A stretch of DNA of 63,288 nucleotides from Sporosarcina sp. ACRSM (GTDB lineage: Bacteria; Bacillota; Bacilli; Bacillales_A; Planococcaceae). The stretch lies in the NCBI RefSeq assembly GCF_022346545.1, contig NZ_JAKRNU010000016.1, positions 1 through 63,288 on the forward strand, given 5' to 3'. The notes below the pieces were generated by a model. The model was not told the origin of the DNA. It did not search any database and saw only the letters and a program-made list of their open reading frames with translations. The position numbers and the translations under genes are program-made. Shown in pieces: positions 1 through 9,731 of this stretch (position 1 is the first letter of the stretch; each line of letters opens with the position of its first letter).

Positions 1-106
<106 letters not shown>

Positions 107-117
107 GTCAAGGTCAT

Positions 118-141
118 TGCCAATAGGTAGTGGCTTTTTTT
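118..141 (+). terminator. Possible rRNA operon terminator
   Basis: A short imperfect stem (GCCA and TGGC around ATAGGTAG) is followed by a run of seven T about 30 bases after the 5S gene. The position fits the end of the rRNA operon, but the stem is weak. Confidence 0.45.
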
Positions 142-207
142 GTTTGTAAATATAAAAAACTTGAAAGATACAGATCAAGCAATTATATAACAATCATCCT
201 GACGCTT

Positions 208-480
208 CAAACGCTCAAAGTATCTTCCAAATGAACATACCTCTCTTTCACCCGCTCAATTCTCTCCAAGTGCTCTTTATCCTACTTCAGCGCTCAAAGT
301 CATTTCGAAGCGATCAATCTCCTGTCTCAGCGCTCATAACTATTTTCAAGCGATCAATCCTTCGCTCCAGCGCTCATAACTACTTTTAAGTGATCAATCC
401 TTCGCTCCAGCGCTCATAACTACATCCAAGTGATCAATCTCTCGCCCCAGCGCTCATAACTACTTCCCAGCGTTCATATT
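208..480. repeat. Tandem array of about 14 diverged 20-bp units (40-bp higher-order period)
   Basis: Two alternating 20-bp half units are visible: one starting CAGCGCTCATAACTA (for example at 328, 368, 408 and 448) and one starting AAGYGATCAATC (308, 348, 388, 428). The anchor AG falls every 20 bases from about 288 to 468, with weaker units back to 208. Both halves are conserved, so there are no unique spacers as in CRISPR. The array fills most of the gap between the 5S gene and yebE. I see no convincing reading frame through it. Confidence 0.85.
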
Positions 481-693
481 CTCGCCTCTCCCTCGCTCTC
501 AACTCTATCCTTCCCTTAGTGACTTATAACAACCAACAGAACCCCCTCGAACGATAATCCCACTCACATTGCCCCACGCCATTTCAAATCTCCATCCATT
601 TGAGGATTTGAACCGAAAATACTATTACCCTTCTCTTGAAATCCACCACTGTGCGCGATACGATGAGAGCAAGCGAGGAAAGGGGATATTACT

Positions 694-1248
694 TTGCAAA
701 TGTTGCTGATCATTTTCACGATCAATATTGTCTATGTTACGTTCTTTACAGTGCGCATGATCTTAACGCTTAAAGGGTATAGGTATTTTGCAGCCGCTGT
801 AAGTATGGTGGAAGTTGTTATATACGTTGTTGGATTAGGCCTCGTATTGGATAATCTGAACGAAATTCAAAATTTGGTTGCTTATGCGGTCGGTTATGGA
901 TGCGGTGTTATTATTGGTACGAAGATTGAAGAGAAGATGGCACTTGGCTACATTACGGTGAATGTAATTACTGCAGAGAAAAATTTGAAGTTACCAGCTA
1001 TTTTGAGGGAGAAAGGGTATGGGGTAACGGATTGGTCTGCGAATGGATTGGATGGAGACCGTTCTGCTATGCAGATTCTTACACCGCGTAAATATGAGCT
1101 GAAATTATATACGCTTATTAAAGAAATCGATCCAAGGGCATTTATCATTGCTTATGAGGCGAAGACGATTCATGGCGGGTTCTGGGTCAAGACAGTAAGG
1201 AAAGGAAAGTTGTTTAGGGATGAGCAAAAAAAAGACGGTATGGTTTGA
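694..1248 (+). CDS. DUF2179/DUF5698 membrane protein, YebE-type (UPF0316)
   Basis: A 184-aa protein resembling B. subtilis YebE. Residues 1-78 form three hydrophobic segments; the remainder is a soluble tail matching DUF2179, a small ferredoxin-like fold thought to sense a ligand. The start is TTG, chosen because AGGAAAGGGG (676-685) lies eight bases upstream. It overlaps the next gene by 29 bases. In Bacillus, yebE and yebG lie directly upstream of purE, as here. Molecular function is unknown. Confidence 0.85.
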   Translation: MQMLLIIFTINIVYVTFFTVRMILTLKGYRYFAAAVSMVEVVIYVVGLGLVLDNLNEIQNLVAYAVGYGCGVIIGTKIEEKMALGYITVNVITAEKNLKLPAILREKGYGVTDWSANGLDGDRSAMQILTPRKYELKLYTLIKEIDPRAFIIAYEAKTIHGGFWVKTVRKGKLFRDEQKKDGMV

Positions 1249-1411
1249 AGTAAAGGAAGGGGAAAGCATTGAAGAGTGCTTGGGCAGATTAGCAGCTGAA
1301 GGATATATCGTAGCGGGCAGAAAGGAAGAGCCGTTGTTTGAGGAAGTGAATGGTGAATATATACCTGTTCGGCAACTCATTCAATTCAAAGGAGTTCTTT
1401 CTGAACAATAA
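1220..1411 (+). CDS. NETI motif-containing protein, YebG-type
   Basis: A 63-aa soluble protein of the family found next to yebE in Bacillales. It begins with several Lys residues and a KKTVWFEV strand, followed by an [12 protein letters not shown] helix region, and lacks signal or membrane segments. Its start lies inside yebE, suggesting translational coupling. The stop codon is only six bases before the first PurR box, so the purine control region begins right behind it. No biochemical role is known. Confidence 0.8.
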   Translation: MSKKKTVWFEVKEGESIEECLGRLAAEGYIVAGRKEEPLFEEVNGEYIPVRQLIQFKGVLSEQ

Positions 1412-1417
1412 ATGCAC

Positions 1418-1463
1418 AAAAGACGAACGTTGTAAAAAAAGAAGTATAACAATGTTCGTTTTT
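1418..1463. promoter_or_regulatory. Two inverted PurR boxes (purine repressor operator)
   Basis: Box 1 (1418-1433) contains ACGAACGTT on the plus strand; box 2 (1449-1463) contains AATGTTCGTTTTT, the inverse of the B. subtilis PurBox core with central CGAAC. The CGAAC cores are about 25 bases apart in opposite orientation, the arrangement bound by the PurR dimer. The operator lies just upstream of the -35 element. In Bacillus, PRPP prevents PurR binding, so repression follows high purine supply. Confidence 0.85.
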
Positions 1464-1466
1464 CCG

Positions 1467-1495
1467 TTGACGAACAGCCAAAGGCTTGATAAAAT
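1467..1495 (+). promoter_or_regulatory. Sigma-A promoter of the pur operon
   Basis: TTGACG (1467-1472) and TAAAAT (1490-1495) are separated by exactly 17 bases. Transcription would start near 1502, so the whole riboswitch lies in the leader. The promoter directly abuts the PurR boxes. Confidence 0.85.
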
Positions 1496-1514
1496 ATGTA
1501 GAGTAAATAGGAAT

Positions 1515-1583
1515 CCCCCATATATGCTGAAGAATTGGCTTCAGTGTTTCTACCAGGACACCGTAATGTCCGGACTATGCGGG
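1515..1583 (+). promoter_or_regulatory. Purine (guanine-type) riboswitch aptamer
   Basis: The segment has the three-helix purine aptamer layout: P1 from CCCCCATA with TATGCGGG (one C-C mismatch), P2 from CTGAAG with CTTCAG, the junction TTTCTACC, and P3 from GGACA with TGTCC around the loop CCGTAA. The specificity base before TATG at 1575 is C, the guanine/hypoxanthine version; adenine riboswitches have U there. It precedes a strong terminator, fitting ligand-induced termination of the pur operon. Confidence 0.92.
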
Positions 1584-1656
1584 AAAGCGAAAGTTCAAGA
1601 ATTGAAGCGAGAGGTGTGTGAGTCCCAATGGATACAGTCATCTTAACGCATATTTC

Positions 1657-1720
1657 AACGTCCTTGAATAATCCGCTTTTCACGCGTGTGAAGAGTGGGT
1701 TATTCAAGGACGTTTTTGTT
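1657..1720 (+). terminator. Riboswitch-controlled terminator in the pur leader
   Basis: A perfect 15-bp stem pairs AACGTCCTTGAATAA (1657-1671) with its complement at 1700-1714, followed by a T-rich tract. It lies between the guanine riboswitch and purE and would stop transcription when guanine is bound. Confidence 0.9.
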
Positions 1721-1772
1721 TGATTTAACTTTTATATAAGTGCTGTGATTGATTAAAAGGAGCGGATAATCA

Positions 1773-2261
1773 GTGGAACCGAAGATCGGTGTCATTATGG
1801 GTAGTAAAAGTGATTGGGAAACGATGAAGCATGCGTGTGACATATTGGACGAGTTAGCAGTTCCTTATGAAAAGAAAGTAGTCTCCGCGCATCGTACGCC
1901 TGATTTCATGTTTGAATATGCAGAACAAGCCCAAGGTCGGGGAATAGAGGTTATCATCGCTGGAGCGGGTGGGGCGGCTCATCTTCCGGGGATGGTTGCA
2001 GCGAAGACACTTCTTCCTGTCATTGGCGTACCGGTCCAATCGAAGGCATTGAATGGAATGGATTCACTTCTTTCTATCGTGCAAATGCCGGGTGGTGTTC
2101 CCGTGGCAACCGTATCGATCGGCAAAGCAGGGGCTACGAATGCCGGCCTGTTGGCAGCGCAGTTTTTAGCGGTCCATGATCAAAGCTTGATGAAACGTTT
2201 GGAAGAGCGACGTGACAATATGCGTAAAATCGCATTGGAAAGCAGCGGTGATTTACTATGA
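1773..2261 (+). CDS. purE: N5-carboxyaminoimidazole ribonucleotide mutase
   Basis: Class I PurE, 162 aa, converts N5-CAIR to CAIR in purine synthesis. The CAIR-site motifs are complete: GSKSD (10-14), SAHRTP (38-43) and [12 protein letters not shown] (63-74). The start is GTG with AAGGAG ten bases upstream. It overlaps purK by four bases. Unlike several later enzymes of the operon, PurE shows no loss of conserved residues. Confidence 0.97.
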   Translation: MEPKIGVIMGSKSDWETMKHACDILDELAVPYEKKVVSAHRTPDFMFEYAEQAQGRGIEVIIAGAGGAAHLPGMVAAKTLLPVIGVPVQSKALNGMDSLLSIVQMPGGVPVATVSIGKAGATNAGLLAAQFLAVHDQSLMKRLEERRDNMRKIALESSGDLL

Positions 2262-3379
2262 AAACCATTTTACCTGGACAGACGATCGGGATCATCGGCG
2301 GAGGGCAACTGGGCCGAATGATGGGGCTTGCGGCGAAGGAAGCCGGGTTCAAAATCGCTGTACTGGATCCTGTGATGGATTCGCCATGCGGTCAGATTGC
2401 AGATATTCAAATTGTGGCGCCTTATGATGATGAGGCAGCACTTGAAGAGCTTGCTGAAGTAAGTGATGTCATTACGTATGAATTTGAAAACATTGATTAC
2501 GAAGGATTGAAACGACTATCCGAAATCGCTTATGTGCCACAGGGTGCGGATCTTGTCCGGATTACGCAAAATCGTATCACTGAAAAGGCGGAAATTACAG
2601 CTTCAGGTGCTCCTGTCGCGAACTATATTGCTGCGCAGACATTTGACGAACTGACAGCTCAAATTGCAGAGGTCGGATTCCCTTGTATCGTGAAGACGGC
2701 GTTTGGCGGTTATGATGGCAAGGGACAATTGAAAATCGATTCTGCAGATGATTTGAAGGAAGCGGCATCCCTGTTTGCTCATTCGGCTTGCATCGCGGAA
2801 GCATTTGTTCCATTCACAAAGGAGATTTCCGTGATTATCCAGCGCAATGCGGAAGGACAATCCTACTGTCTGCCGATCGCGGAAAATATCCATAAGCATC
2901 ATATTCTACATGAGTCGATTGTTCCTGCACGGGTACACCCAGATGTATTGGCAAGAGCTGAAGAAGCGGCAACTAAAATTGCTGATCACTTGGAACTTGT
3001 CGGCACGTTGGCGGTTGAAATGTTCGTTCTTGAGAATAATACGATTATCATCAATGAACTGGCGCCACGTCCACATAACTCAGGGCATTATTCCATTGAA
3101 GCATGTAATATTTCGCAATTCCACCAGCATATCCGTGCCGTTTGCGGTTGGCCGCTACGTAAGCCAAGATTGTGGGCGCCATCCATTATGGTGAACGTAC
3201 TTGGGGAACATGTTGCGCCACTGACCAATGTGGTCGGCAAATATCCTGATTGGTCCATTCATCTGTATGGAAAAGCGGAAGCGAAAGAAAAGCGTAAAAT
3301 GGGTCATGTCACAATCATGACTGACGATATCGAAAAAACTTTAAAAGAAATTGATGCATCCGGCATTTGGCCTCAATGA
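2258..3379 (+). CDS. purK: N5-carboxyaminoimidazole ribonucleotide synthase
   Basis: ATP-grasp enzyme of 373 aa, close to the usual Bacillus length, making N5-CAIR from AIR, bicarbonate and ATP. The N-terminal [11 protein letters not shown] loop, the ATP-grasp lid [12 protein letters not shown] and the metal-binding [13 protein letters not shown] motif are present. Its start overlaps the purE stop (ATGA). In Bacillus purB and purC follow; here only 56 non-coding bases separate purK from purS. The C-terminus looks complete, so the missing genes were not removed by truncating purK. Confidence 0.96.
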   Translation: MKTILPGQTIGIIGGGQLGRMMGLAAKEAGFKIAVLDPVMDSPCGQIADIQIVAPYDDEAALEELAEVSDVITYEFENIDYEGLKRLSEIAYVPQGADLVRITQNRITEKAEITASGAPVANYIAAQTFDELTAQIAEVGFPCIVKTAFGGYDGKGQLKIDSADDLKEAASLFAHSACIAEAFVPFTKEISVIIQRNAEGQSYCLPIAENIHKHHILHESIVPARVHPDVLARAEEAATKIADHLELVGTLAVEMFVLENNTIIINELAPRPHNSGHYSIEACNISQFHQHIRAVCGWPLRKPRLWAPSIMVNVLGEHVAPLTNVVGKYPDWSIHLYGKAEAKEKRKMGHVTIMTDDIEKTLKEIDASGIWPQ

Positions 3380-3435
3380 TCCGTTTGGGTTGTACGAACT
3401 AACGTAAACTAATTCCATTTTGGGAGGAAAAAGAC

Positions 3436-3690
3436 ATGACAAAAGTAAATGTATACGTAACACTACGTGAAAGTGTTGTTGATCCGCAGGGAATTGCTAC
3501 AAAGGAAGCACTACAAACATTAGGCTTTAACGAAGTTGAAAACGTTCGTATCGGAAAAGTGATTGAATTGGAATTAAACGGTTCAGCATCTGACATCGAT
3601 GCACATGTCAAAGAAATGTGTGACAAGCTACTGATCAATAAAGTAATCGAAGACTACCGTTATGAAATCGGGGAGGTTGCGGGCAAATGA
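3436..3690 (+). CDS. purS: FGAM synthase subunit PurS
   Basis: An 84-aa small subunit bridging PurL and PurQ in the Gram-positive formylglycinamidine ribonucleotide synthase. It shows the typical VYVTLRESVVDPQG start and VIEDYRYE end. GGGAGG precedes the ATG. It overlaps purQ by four bases, so the subunits are translationally coupled. It is well conserved, which suggests that the complex still assembles even though PurQ is altered. Confidence 0.95.
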   Translation: MTKVNVYVTLRESVVDPQGIATKEALQTLGFNEVENVRIGKVIELELNGSASDIDAHVKEMCDKLLINKVIEDYRYEIGEVAGK

Positions 3691-4373
3691 AGTTCGCTAT
3701 TTTAACATTCCCGGGATCGGGTTCTGATATTGATATGTATCACGCGGTAAAAGAAGTTCTAGGAGCAGAAGCGGAATACGTCCAGCACATAGAAACGGAT
3801 TTTGCGGGTTACGATGCGATCCTTATCCCAAGTGGAGCTTCTTATGGTGATTATCTTCGTCCGGGTGCATTGGCGCAAAGCTCGCCAGCGATAGAAGGCT
3901 TAAAAGCGTTCGCTGCGACAGGTAAGCCGGTTCTAGGCGTAGGCAACGGTTTTCATATCCTTGCGGAAACAGGGCTATTGCCGGGGGCTTTCCTACGGAA
4001 TAAAGGCATGAAATTCAGAGCGGGCAGTGCGAAGTTGACTGTTCATAATACAGATTCTAAATTCACTGCGGATTATGAAAACGGTCAAGAGGTTACAATT
4101 CCATTTGCGCATGAATATGGCAATTATTACATTGATGAAGCAACTGTCGCGGAGCTGAAAGCGAACAACCGCATCGTCTTTACATATGCGGATGAAAACG
4201 TCGATGGCAGCACGGAAGCCATTGCAGGGGTGTTAAACGAACAAGGGAATGTACTCGGCATGATGCCGCTTCCTGAACGTGCAGTCGAAGAGATCATTGG
4301 AGGAACAGACGGATTACCTCTCTTCAATTCAATTTTGAAAAGGTGGAGTGAAAACAATGTCAGCCAAGCATGA
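3687..4373 (+). CDS. purQ: FGAM synthase glutaminase subunit PurQ, catalytic residues lost
   Basis: A 228-aa class I glutamine amidotransferase subunit that normally hydrolyses glutamine and feeds ammonia to PurL. Length and fold-level similarity to Bacillus PurQ are normal, but the active site is not. The nucleophile motif GVCNG reads GVGNG (Gly86, codon GGC at 3942-3944). The catalytic His of MPHPERA is Leu195 (CTT at 4269-4271), while Glu197 remains. Other typical motifs differ: FPGSNCD is FPGSGSD, GGFSYGDYLRCG is [12 protein letters not shown], and AHGEG is AHEYG. The frame is open and coupled to purS and purL. It cannot work as a normal Cys-dependent glutaminase and may be a scaffold for PurL-PurS. 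The family call is secure; the loss of activity is inferred from known catalytic residues. Confidence 0.9.
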   Translation: MKFAILTFPGSGSDIDMYHAVKEVLGAEAEYVQHIETDFAGYDAILIPSGASYGDYLRPGALAQSSPAIEGLKAFAATGKPVLGVGNGFHILAETGLLPGAFLRNKGMKFRAGSAKLTVHNTDSKFTADYENGQEVTIPFAHEYGNYYIDEATVAELKANNRIVFTYADENVDGSTEAIAGVLNEQGNVLGMMPLPERAVEEIIGGTDGLPLFNSILKRWSENNVSQA

Positions 4374-6585
4374 ACCGAACGCTCAACAGATTAAAGATGA
4401 AAAACTATACCTTCAAATGGGAATGACTGACGAAGAATTTGCACTTGCAGAAGAAATGCTCGGACGTCTTCCGAACTATACGGAAACCGGCTTGTTCTCC
4501 GCATTATGGTCAGAACATTGCTCGTATAAAAGTTCAAAGCCTGTGCTACGTAAATTCCCGACGGATGGAGAGCGTGTGCTTCAAGGACCTGGTGAAGGCG
4601 CAGGGATCGTCGATATCGGCGATAATCAGGCGGTCGTTTTCAAAATGGAATCGCATAACTCACCTTCAGCCATCGAACCGTTCATCGGTGCGGCAACGGG
4701 TGCAGGCGGAGTATTGCGTGATGTGTTTTCCATGGGGGCACGCCCTGTTGCGCTCGTCAATTCCCTTCGTTTTGGAGACTTGACGGATGCACGTGACCGT
4801 TACCTATTCGAAGAGGCGGTTGCTGGGATTGCAAGCTATGGCAATAAAATCGGTATCCCGACGATTGCCGGTGAGGTGCAATTTGACAATTGTTATTCAA
4901 AGCGTCCACTGGTCAATGCGATGGCGGTCGGTTTATTGAATCATGAAGATATTCAAAAAGGTGTTGCGTCCGGTGTCGGCAACATAGTGATGTATGCAGG
5001 TGCGACAACAGGGCGTGACGGCATTCACGGTGCGACGATGTCTTCTTCTGAAGTGACTGTGGAAGAAGAAGCAGAACTTCCAGTGATGCAAGCAGGCGAT
5101 CCATTCCTTGAAAAATTGGTCATGGAAGCATGTTTGGAACTAGTAAAATCAGATGCATTGATCGGTATTCAAGATATGGGTGCGGCGGGTCTTACATCCT
5201 CGGCTGCGGAAATGGCATCAAAAGCTGGATATGGAGTAGAGCTGAATCTTGACCTTGTTCCACAACGTGAAGAAGGAATGACAGCGTATGAAATGATGTT
5301 GTCAGAATCCCAAGAACGTATGTTGATCGTCGTAAAACAAGGCCGTGAACAAGAAGTGACGGATCTTTTCGCGAAACATGGCATTGAAGCTGTGGCAATT
5401 GGGAAAGTAACAGATGATAAAATGCTTCGCTTGCTTCATAAAGGAGAAGTGGTTGCAGAAGTATTAGCGGATGCACTTGCTGAAGATGCACCAGTTTACC
5501 ATAAAAAATCAGAGGAACCTGCTTACTTCAAAGAGTTCCAGGCAATGGAAAAAACAGAGCCGGCTGTCAACGATTTAACAGAGACGTTGAAAGACTTATT
5601 GCAACGCCCGACGATTGCATCCAAAGAATGGGTTTATAACCAATTCGATACACAAGCGCGTTCGAATACGGTTGTTGCACCGGGAGCTTCTGCAGGCGTT
5701 ATCCGTGTCGATGGGACGAATAAAGGGCTTGCAATGACATCCGATTGTAACTCACGTTTTGTTTATCTCGATCCAGAAACTGGTGGGAAAATTGCAGTTG
5801 CTGAAGCGGCACGAAATCTTGTCTGTTCTGGCGCTGAACCGATCGCAATCACGGACTGTTTGAACTTTGGTAGTGCGGATAAGCCGGAAGTGTTTTGGCA
5901 ACTTGAAAAGTCAGCGGAAGGGATTTCTGAGGCATGTCGCAAATTGAATGCGCCAGTCATCAGTGGGAACGTTTCTTTATCCAACGAAGTGAACGGTGTT
6001 CCGGTCTATCCAACGCCTACAATCGGTATGGTCGGTCTCGTCCATGATCTTTCCCAAACGGTAACGACGGAATTCAAACAGGCGGGCGATGTCATTTACG
6101 TTATCGGTGAAGCGGCAATGGAATTCGGCGGCAGTGAGCTTCAACAAATGACGGAAGGGAAAATCTTCGGACAAGTTCCGGTGATTGACTTAAACGTGGA
6201 AGCGACTCGTCAAAAGCAATTATTGTCTGCCATTCAAGAGGGGCTTGTTCAATCGGCAACGGACTTATCGGAAGGCGGCTTTGCGGTTGCGCTTTGTGAA
6301 AAAGCATTTGGTGCACAAGGTCTTGGAGCGGGCGTAACGGTTTCAGGTTCTGAAGTAACGGCACTTTTCAGTGAAACGCAATCACGTTTCCTTGTTACGG
6401 TTAAAGAAGAACATGCACAAGCTTTCGAAGCGGCTGTAACGGATGCCGTTAAAATCGGTACAGTGACTGACAGCGATCGACTTGTCATCAATGGTGACAA
6501 CGGTACGTTAATCGACGGATCGGTTGAAGAATTCCGTACTGCTTGGAAAGGGGCTATCCAATGCTTGCTGAACTCAGAGGCTTAA
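4357..6585 (+). CDS. purL: FGAM synthase large subunit (small-type PurL)
   Basis: A 742-aa AIR-synthase-fold ATPase that converts FGAR to FGAM with ammonia from PurQ. I chose ATG 4357 over the in-frame GTG at 4348 because GGTGGAG lies eight bases upstream of it. WSEHCSYK and the long central [10 protein letters not shown] region are typical. The near-invariant ESHNHP motif reads ESHNSP (Ser102, TCA at 4660-4662), and the C-terminal GGNVSLYNE reads SGNVSLSNE. These are unusual for PurL, and the second His of ESHNHP lies in the active-site region. The gene overlaps purQ and purF. Confidence 0.93.
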   Translation: MSAKHEPNAQQIKDEKLYLQMGMTDEEFALAEEMLGRLPNYTETGLFSALWSEHCSYKSSKPVLRKFPTDGERVLQGPGEGAGIVDIGDNQAVVFKMESHNSPSAIEPFIGAATGAGGVLRDVFSMGARPVALVNSLRFGDLTDARDRYLFEEAVAGIASYGNKIGIPTIAGEVQFDNCYSKRPLVNAMAVGLLNHEDIQKGVASGVGNIVMYAGATTGRDGIHGATMSSSEVTVEEEAELPVMQAGDPFLEKLVMEACLELVKSDALIGIQDMGAAGLTSSAAEMASKAGYGVELNLDLVPQREEGMTAYEMMLSESQERMLIVVKQGREQEVTDLFAKHGIEAVAIGKVTDDKMLRLLHKGEVVAEVLADALAEDAPVYHKKSEEPAYFKEFQAMEKTEPAVNDLTETLKDLLQRPTIASKEWVYNQFDTQARSNTVVAPGASAGVIRVDGTNKGLAMTSDCNSRFVYLDPETGGKIAVAEAARNLVCSGAEPIAITDCLNFGSADKPEVFWQLEKSAEGISEACRKLNAPVISGNVSLSNEVNGVPVYPTPTIGMVGLVHDLSQTVTTEFKQAGDVIYVIGEAAMEFGGSELQQMTEGKIFGQVPVIDLNVEATRQKQLLSAIQEGLVQSATDLSEGGFAVALCEKAFGAQGLGAGVTVSGSEVTALFSETQSRFLVTVKEEHAQAFEAAVTDAVKIGTVTDSDRLVINGDNGTLIDGSVEEFRTAWKGAIQCLLNSEA

Positions 6586-7988
6586 ACGAAGAGTGCGGCG
6601 TGTTCGGCATTTGGGGTCATGAAGATGCGGCGCAGATCAGTTATTATGGTCTGCACGCATTGCAACACCGTGGGCAGGAAGGCGCCGGTATCGTGACGAA
6701 GGAAGGCAAAAAACTGCATGTCGTTAAAGATGAAGGTCTTGTCAATGAAGTATTTTCCGGTGATGCGATAAAAAATCTAAAAGGAAATGCGGCTATTGGA
6801 CAGGTCCGTTATACGACAGAAAACGGTCGCGGTATAGAAAATGTCCAACCGCTTGTGTTCCGTTCAACGACAGGAAGCCTGTCGATTGCGCTCAATGGCA
6901 ACATCGTCAATGCAGTTGAATTGCGTGAACATCTCGAACGTCAAGGCAGTATTTTTCAAACGGCTTCGGATACGGAAGTGCTTGCACATTTAGTGAAAAG
7001 AACGACGAGTGGTACGTTAACGCAACAAGACAGAGTGAAAAAAGCTTTGGCGCTACTGAAAGGTGCATTTGCCTTTGTCATGTTGACGGACGATGGTTTG
7101 ATGGTAGCGCAGGATCCGAATACGATCCGTCCTTTATCCATCGGGAAGATGGGGGATGCATGGGTCGTTGCATCCGAAACATGTGCATTTGACATTATCG
7201 GTGCAGAATGTGTCCGCTCGGTTGAACCGGGTGAATTGATCATTATTAATGACAAAGGGATGCGTTCCGAACGGTTTGCCGAAGCGTCGGACCGTGCGAT
7301 GTGTTCGATGGAATATGTCTATTTTGCCCGCCCGGATTCGAATATTGATGGGATCAATATCCACTCAGCACGAAAACGTTGTGGGAAACAGTTGGCACGT
7401 GAAGTGAAGATTGAAGCGGATGTTGTGACAGGTGTGCCGGATTCAAGTATTTCGGCCGCTATCGGCTTTTCAGAGGAGAGCGGAATTCCATATGAACTCG
7501 GCCTTATCAAAAACCGCTATGTCGGTCGGACATTCATTCAACCGTCACAGGAGTTACGGGAAAAAGGCGTGAAGATGAAGCTTTCCCCGGTTCAACAAGT
7601 CGTTGAAGGTAAGCGGGTTGTCATGGTCGATGATTCCATCGTCCGCGGCACGACGTCCAAACGGATTGTACGGATGCTAAAGGAAGCTGGTGCAAAGGAA
7701 GTTCACGTCGTGATTGCATCTCCTCCTCTTGTCAGTCCTTGTTATTATGGTGTTGATATTAGTACAGATTCCGAATTGATTGCAACGAACAGAACTGTTG
7801 AAGAGGTCCGGGATCTTATTGAAGCGGATTCGCTCACATTCCTATCTGCAGATGGGATGTTAAAGGCGATTGGCCGTTCTCCAGAGATGAAGAACTGTGG
7901 GCAATGTTTGGCATGCTTCACTGGAAATTATCCGACGGAAATCTATTCGGATACGGCAATGCCACATGAAAAAGAAATTGTGAGATAG
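6561..7988 (+). CDS. purF: Amidophosphoribosyltransferase
   Basis: First committed enzyme of purine synthesis: PRPP plus glutamine to phosphoribosylamine. The ATG at 6561 gives an 11-residue propeptide before the N-terminal nucleophile Cys12 ([12 protein letters not shown]), as in Bacillus. Iron-sulfur cysteines are kept (Cys248, [14 protein letters not shown]), as is the PRPP loop [14 protein letters not shown]. Several glutaminase or interface motifs are unusual: AHNGN is ALNGN (Leu111), the RYATAG motif is RYTTEN, and DPNGLRPL is DPNTIRPL. The nucleophile and the oxyanion NG remain, so activity is possible. It overlaps purL by 25 bases. Confidence 0.94.
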   Translation: MLAELRGLNEECGVFGIWGHEDAAQISYYGLHALQHRGQEGAGIVTKEGKKLHVVKDEGLVNEVFSGDAIKNLKGNAAIGQVRYTTENGRGIENVQPLVFRSTTGSLSIALNGNIVNAVELREHLERQGSIFQTASDTEVLAHLVKRTTSGTLTQQDRVKKALALLKGAFAFVMLTDDGLMVAQDPNTIRPLSIGKMGDAWVVASETCAFDIIGAECVRSVEPGELIIINDKGMRSERFAEASDRAMCSMEYVYFARPDSNIDGINIHSARKRCGKQLAREVKIEADVVTGVPDSSISAAIGFSEESGIPYELGLIKNRYVGRTFIQPSQELREKGVKMKLSPVQQVVEGKRVVMVDDSIVRGTTSKRIVRMLKEAGAKEVHVVIASPPLVSPCYYGVDISTDSELIATNRTVEEVRDLIEADSLTFLSADGMLKAIGRSPEMKNCGQCLACFTGNYPTEIYSDTAMPHEKEIVR

Positions 7989-8000
7989 GGGGCCTTTTGC

Positions 8001-9059
8001 ATGTCTAAGGCATATGAAAGAGCGGGAGTCAATATCGAGGCTGGCTATGAGTCGGTTGAACGGATGAAATCGCATGTGGCACGGACTGCACGAAAGGGTG
8101 TTGCAGGAACGTTCGGCGGCTTCGGCGGCATGTTCGACCTTTCAGCATTGGAATATAAAGAGCCGGTCCTGATTTCAGGGACAGACGGTGTCGGGACGAA
8201 ATTGAAACTGGCATTTATGGCAGACAAACACGATACGATCGGTATCGACTGTGTCGCCATGTGTGTCAATGATATTGTGGCGCAAGGGGCAGAACCGCTT
8301 TACTTCCTGGACTATATTGCGCTTGGCAAAGCGGTACCTGAGAAGGTGGAAGCGATTGTTAAAGGAATTGCCGATGGATGTGTTCAGTCAGGAGCAGCGT
8401 TAATCGGTGGAGAAACGGCGGAAATGCCTGGATTGTACGAGATCGATGAATACGATCTTGCCGGATTCGCAGTGGGTGCTTGCGAAAAAAGTCGTATTGT
8501 GACAGGTGAAAAAGTGGCTGAAGGCGATGTGCTTGTCGGGATTGCATCAAGCGGCATTCATTCTAACGGCTATTCACTTGTTCGTAAAATCGTTCTGGAA
8601 GAGAACGGTTATGCAATCGATGGTGTTATCGAAGGATATGAAGCACTTGGCACAGTTGGTCAGGCGCTTCTTGAACCGACGAAAATCTATGCGAAACCTG
8701 TCCTTCAAATGCACGAAGAATTGGACATCCATTCAATGGGGCATATTACAGGTGGCGGATTCTTCGAAAACTTGCCGCGTATGTTAGCGGAAGGTTTTGG
8801 AACGGAAATCGACCTCGGCGCATGGCCTGTCCTTCCAGTATTCCAAATACTGAAGGAAAAAGGACAATTGACGGATAAAGATTTGTATAGCGTCTTCAAT
8901 ATGGGCGTCGGCTTTGTCGTAGCACTTCCGGCTGAACAAGCGGATCGTGCAATTGAGATCGCTGAGCAACACGGTGAAAAAGCATACAAAATCGGTCGCG
9001 TCACAGCAGGTGAAGGGGTCACATTTACAGGTGAACATGACGGGAGCCTTACAAAATGA
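8001..9059 (+). CDS. purM: Phosphoribosylformylglycinamidine cyclo-ligase (AIR synthetase)
   Basis: A 352-aa enzyme closing FGAM to AIR with ATP. Typical features are the N-terminal [40 protein letters not shown] and the [10 protein letters not shown] loop. An AGGGGG site precedes the ATG, and the stop overlaps the purN start (ATGA). I see no loss of conserved residues. Confidence 0.97.
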   Translation: MSKAYERAGVNIEAGYESVERMKSHVARTARKGVAGTFGGFGGMFDLSALEYKEPVLISGTDGVGTKLKLAFMADKHDTIGIDCVAMCVNDIVAQGAEPLYFLDYIALGKAVPEKVEAIVKGIADGCVQSGAALIGGETAEMPGLYEIDEYDLAGFAVGACEKSRIVTGEKVAEGDVLVGIASSGIHSNGYSLVRKIVLEENGYAIDGVIEGYEALGTVGQALLEPTKIYAKPVLQMHEELDIHSMGHITGGGFFENLPRMLAEGFGTEIDLGAWPVLPVFQILKEKGQLTDKDLYSVFNMGVGFVVALPAEQADRAIEIAEQHGEKAYKIGRVTAGEGVTFTGEHDGSLTK

Positions 9060-9625
9060 CTCGTAAAATGAAAATTGCCGTTTTCGCATCTGGAAGCGGC
9101 AGTAATTTCGGCGCATTAGCGGAAGCATGTGAAAAAGGGGAGCTAAACGCCGAAATTGTCCTCATGGTGACGAACAAGCCGGAAGCGTTCGTTGTCGAAC
9201 GTGCTCGCAGAGCGAATATCCCGATTGCGGCACTCAGACCGAAAGATTACGAGACGAAAGAGGCGTATGAGGAAGCCATTCTTACTGCGCTTCGTGAGTC
9301 GGGGGCGGAATGGTTAATTCTCGCAGGCTATATGCGCCTTGTGGGTCAGACGTTATTGAAAGCATACCCTTCCAAAATCGTAAACATTCATCCGTCTTTG
9401 TTGCCATCTTTCCCTGGGAAAGATGCCATTGGACAAGCGATCGGGCATGGTGTGAAAGTGACGGGGGTTACGGTTCATCTTGTTGATGAAGGGATGGATA
9501 CCGGTCCGATTCTTGCACAGCGAGCGGTCGATGTCATCGATGGAGACGTCGAAAAGACGGCGGAAGCGATTCATGCGGTTGAACACGAACTCTATAAGGA
9601 TGCATTGAATAAACTATTTTGCTAA
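9056..9625 (+). CDS. purN: Phosphoribosylglycinamide formyltransferase
   Basis: A 189-aa folate-dependent GAR transformylase. The catalytic triad is present: Asn and His in the [12 protein letters not shown] loop and Asp in [10 protein letters not shown]. The N-terminal ASGSGSNF phosphate-binding loop is normal. It is translationally coupled to purM. The next gene is separated by 106 bases containing a hairpin, so purH-purD may be expressed at a different level. Confidence 0.96.
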   Translation: MTRKMKIAVFASGSGSNFGALAEACEKGELNAEIVLMVTNKPEAFVVERARRANIPIAALRPKDYETKEAYEEAILTALRESGAEWLILAGYMRLVGQTLLKAYPSKIVNIHPSLLPSFPGKDAIGQAIGHGVKVTGVTVHLVDEGMDTGPILAQRAVDVIDGDVEKTAEAIHAVEHELYKDALNKLFC

Positions 9626-9675
9626 TCGCTACGCTGAAAGTAGCTTCAGTGGTTACATAATGAAAATATAAGATC

Positions 9676-9709
9676 AAGTCGGTGAACATTTTTACCGACT
9701 TTATTTATT
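9676..9709 (+). terminator. Hairpin between purN and purH (attenuator or RNA stabiliser)
   Basis: AAGTCGGT (9676-9683) pairs with ACCGACTT (9694-9701), followed by TATTTATTA. It looks like a partial intrinsic terminator or processing hairpin inside the operon. The U tract is interrupted, so read-through into purH is likely. Confidence 0.5.
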
Positions 9710-9731
9710 ACAAAAATGGAGGATATTACTC

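Noticed and set aside
208..480. CRISPR array
   Set aside because: Both 20-bp halves are conserved between units, so there are no unique spacers, and no cas genes are nearby.
1350..1646. 98-codon frame across the pur leader
   Set aside because: It runs through the PurR boxes, promoter and riboswitch, has no ribosome site and no protein-like composition.
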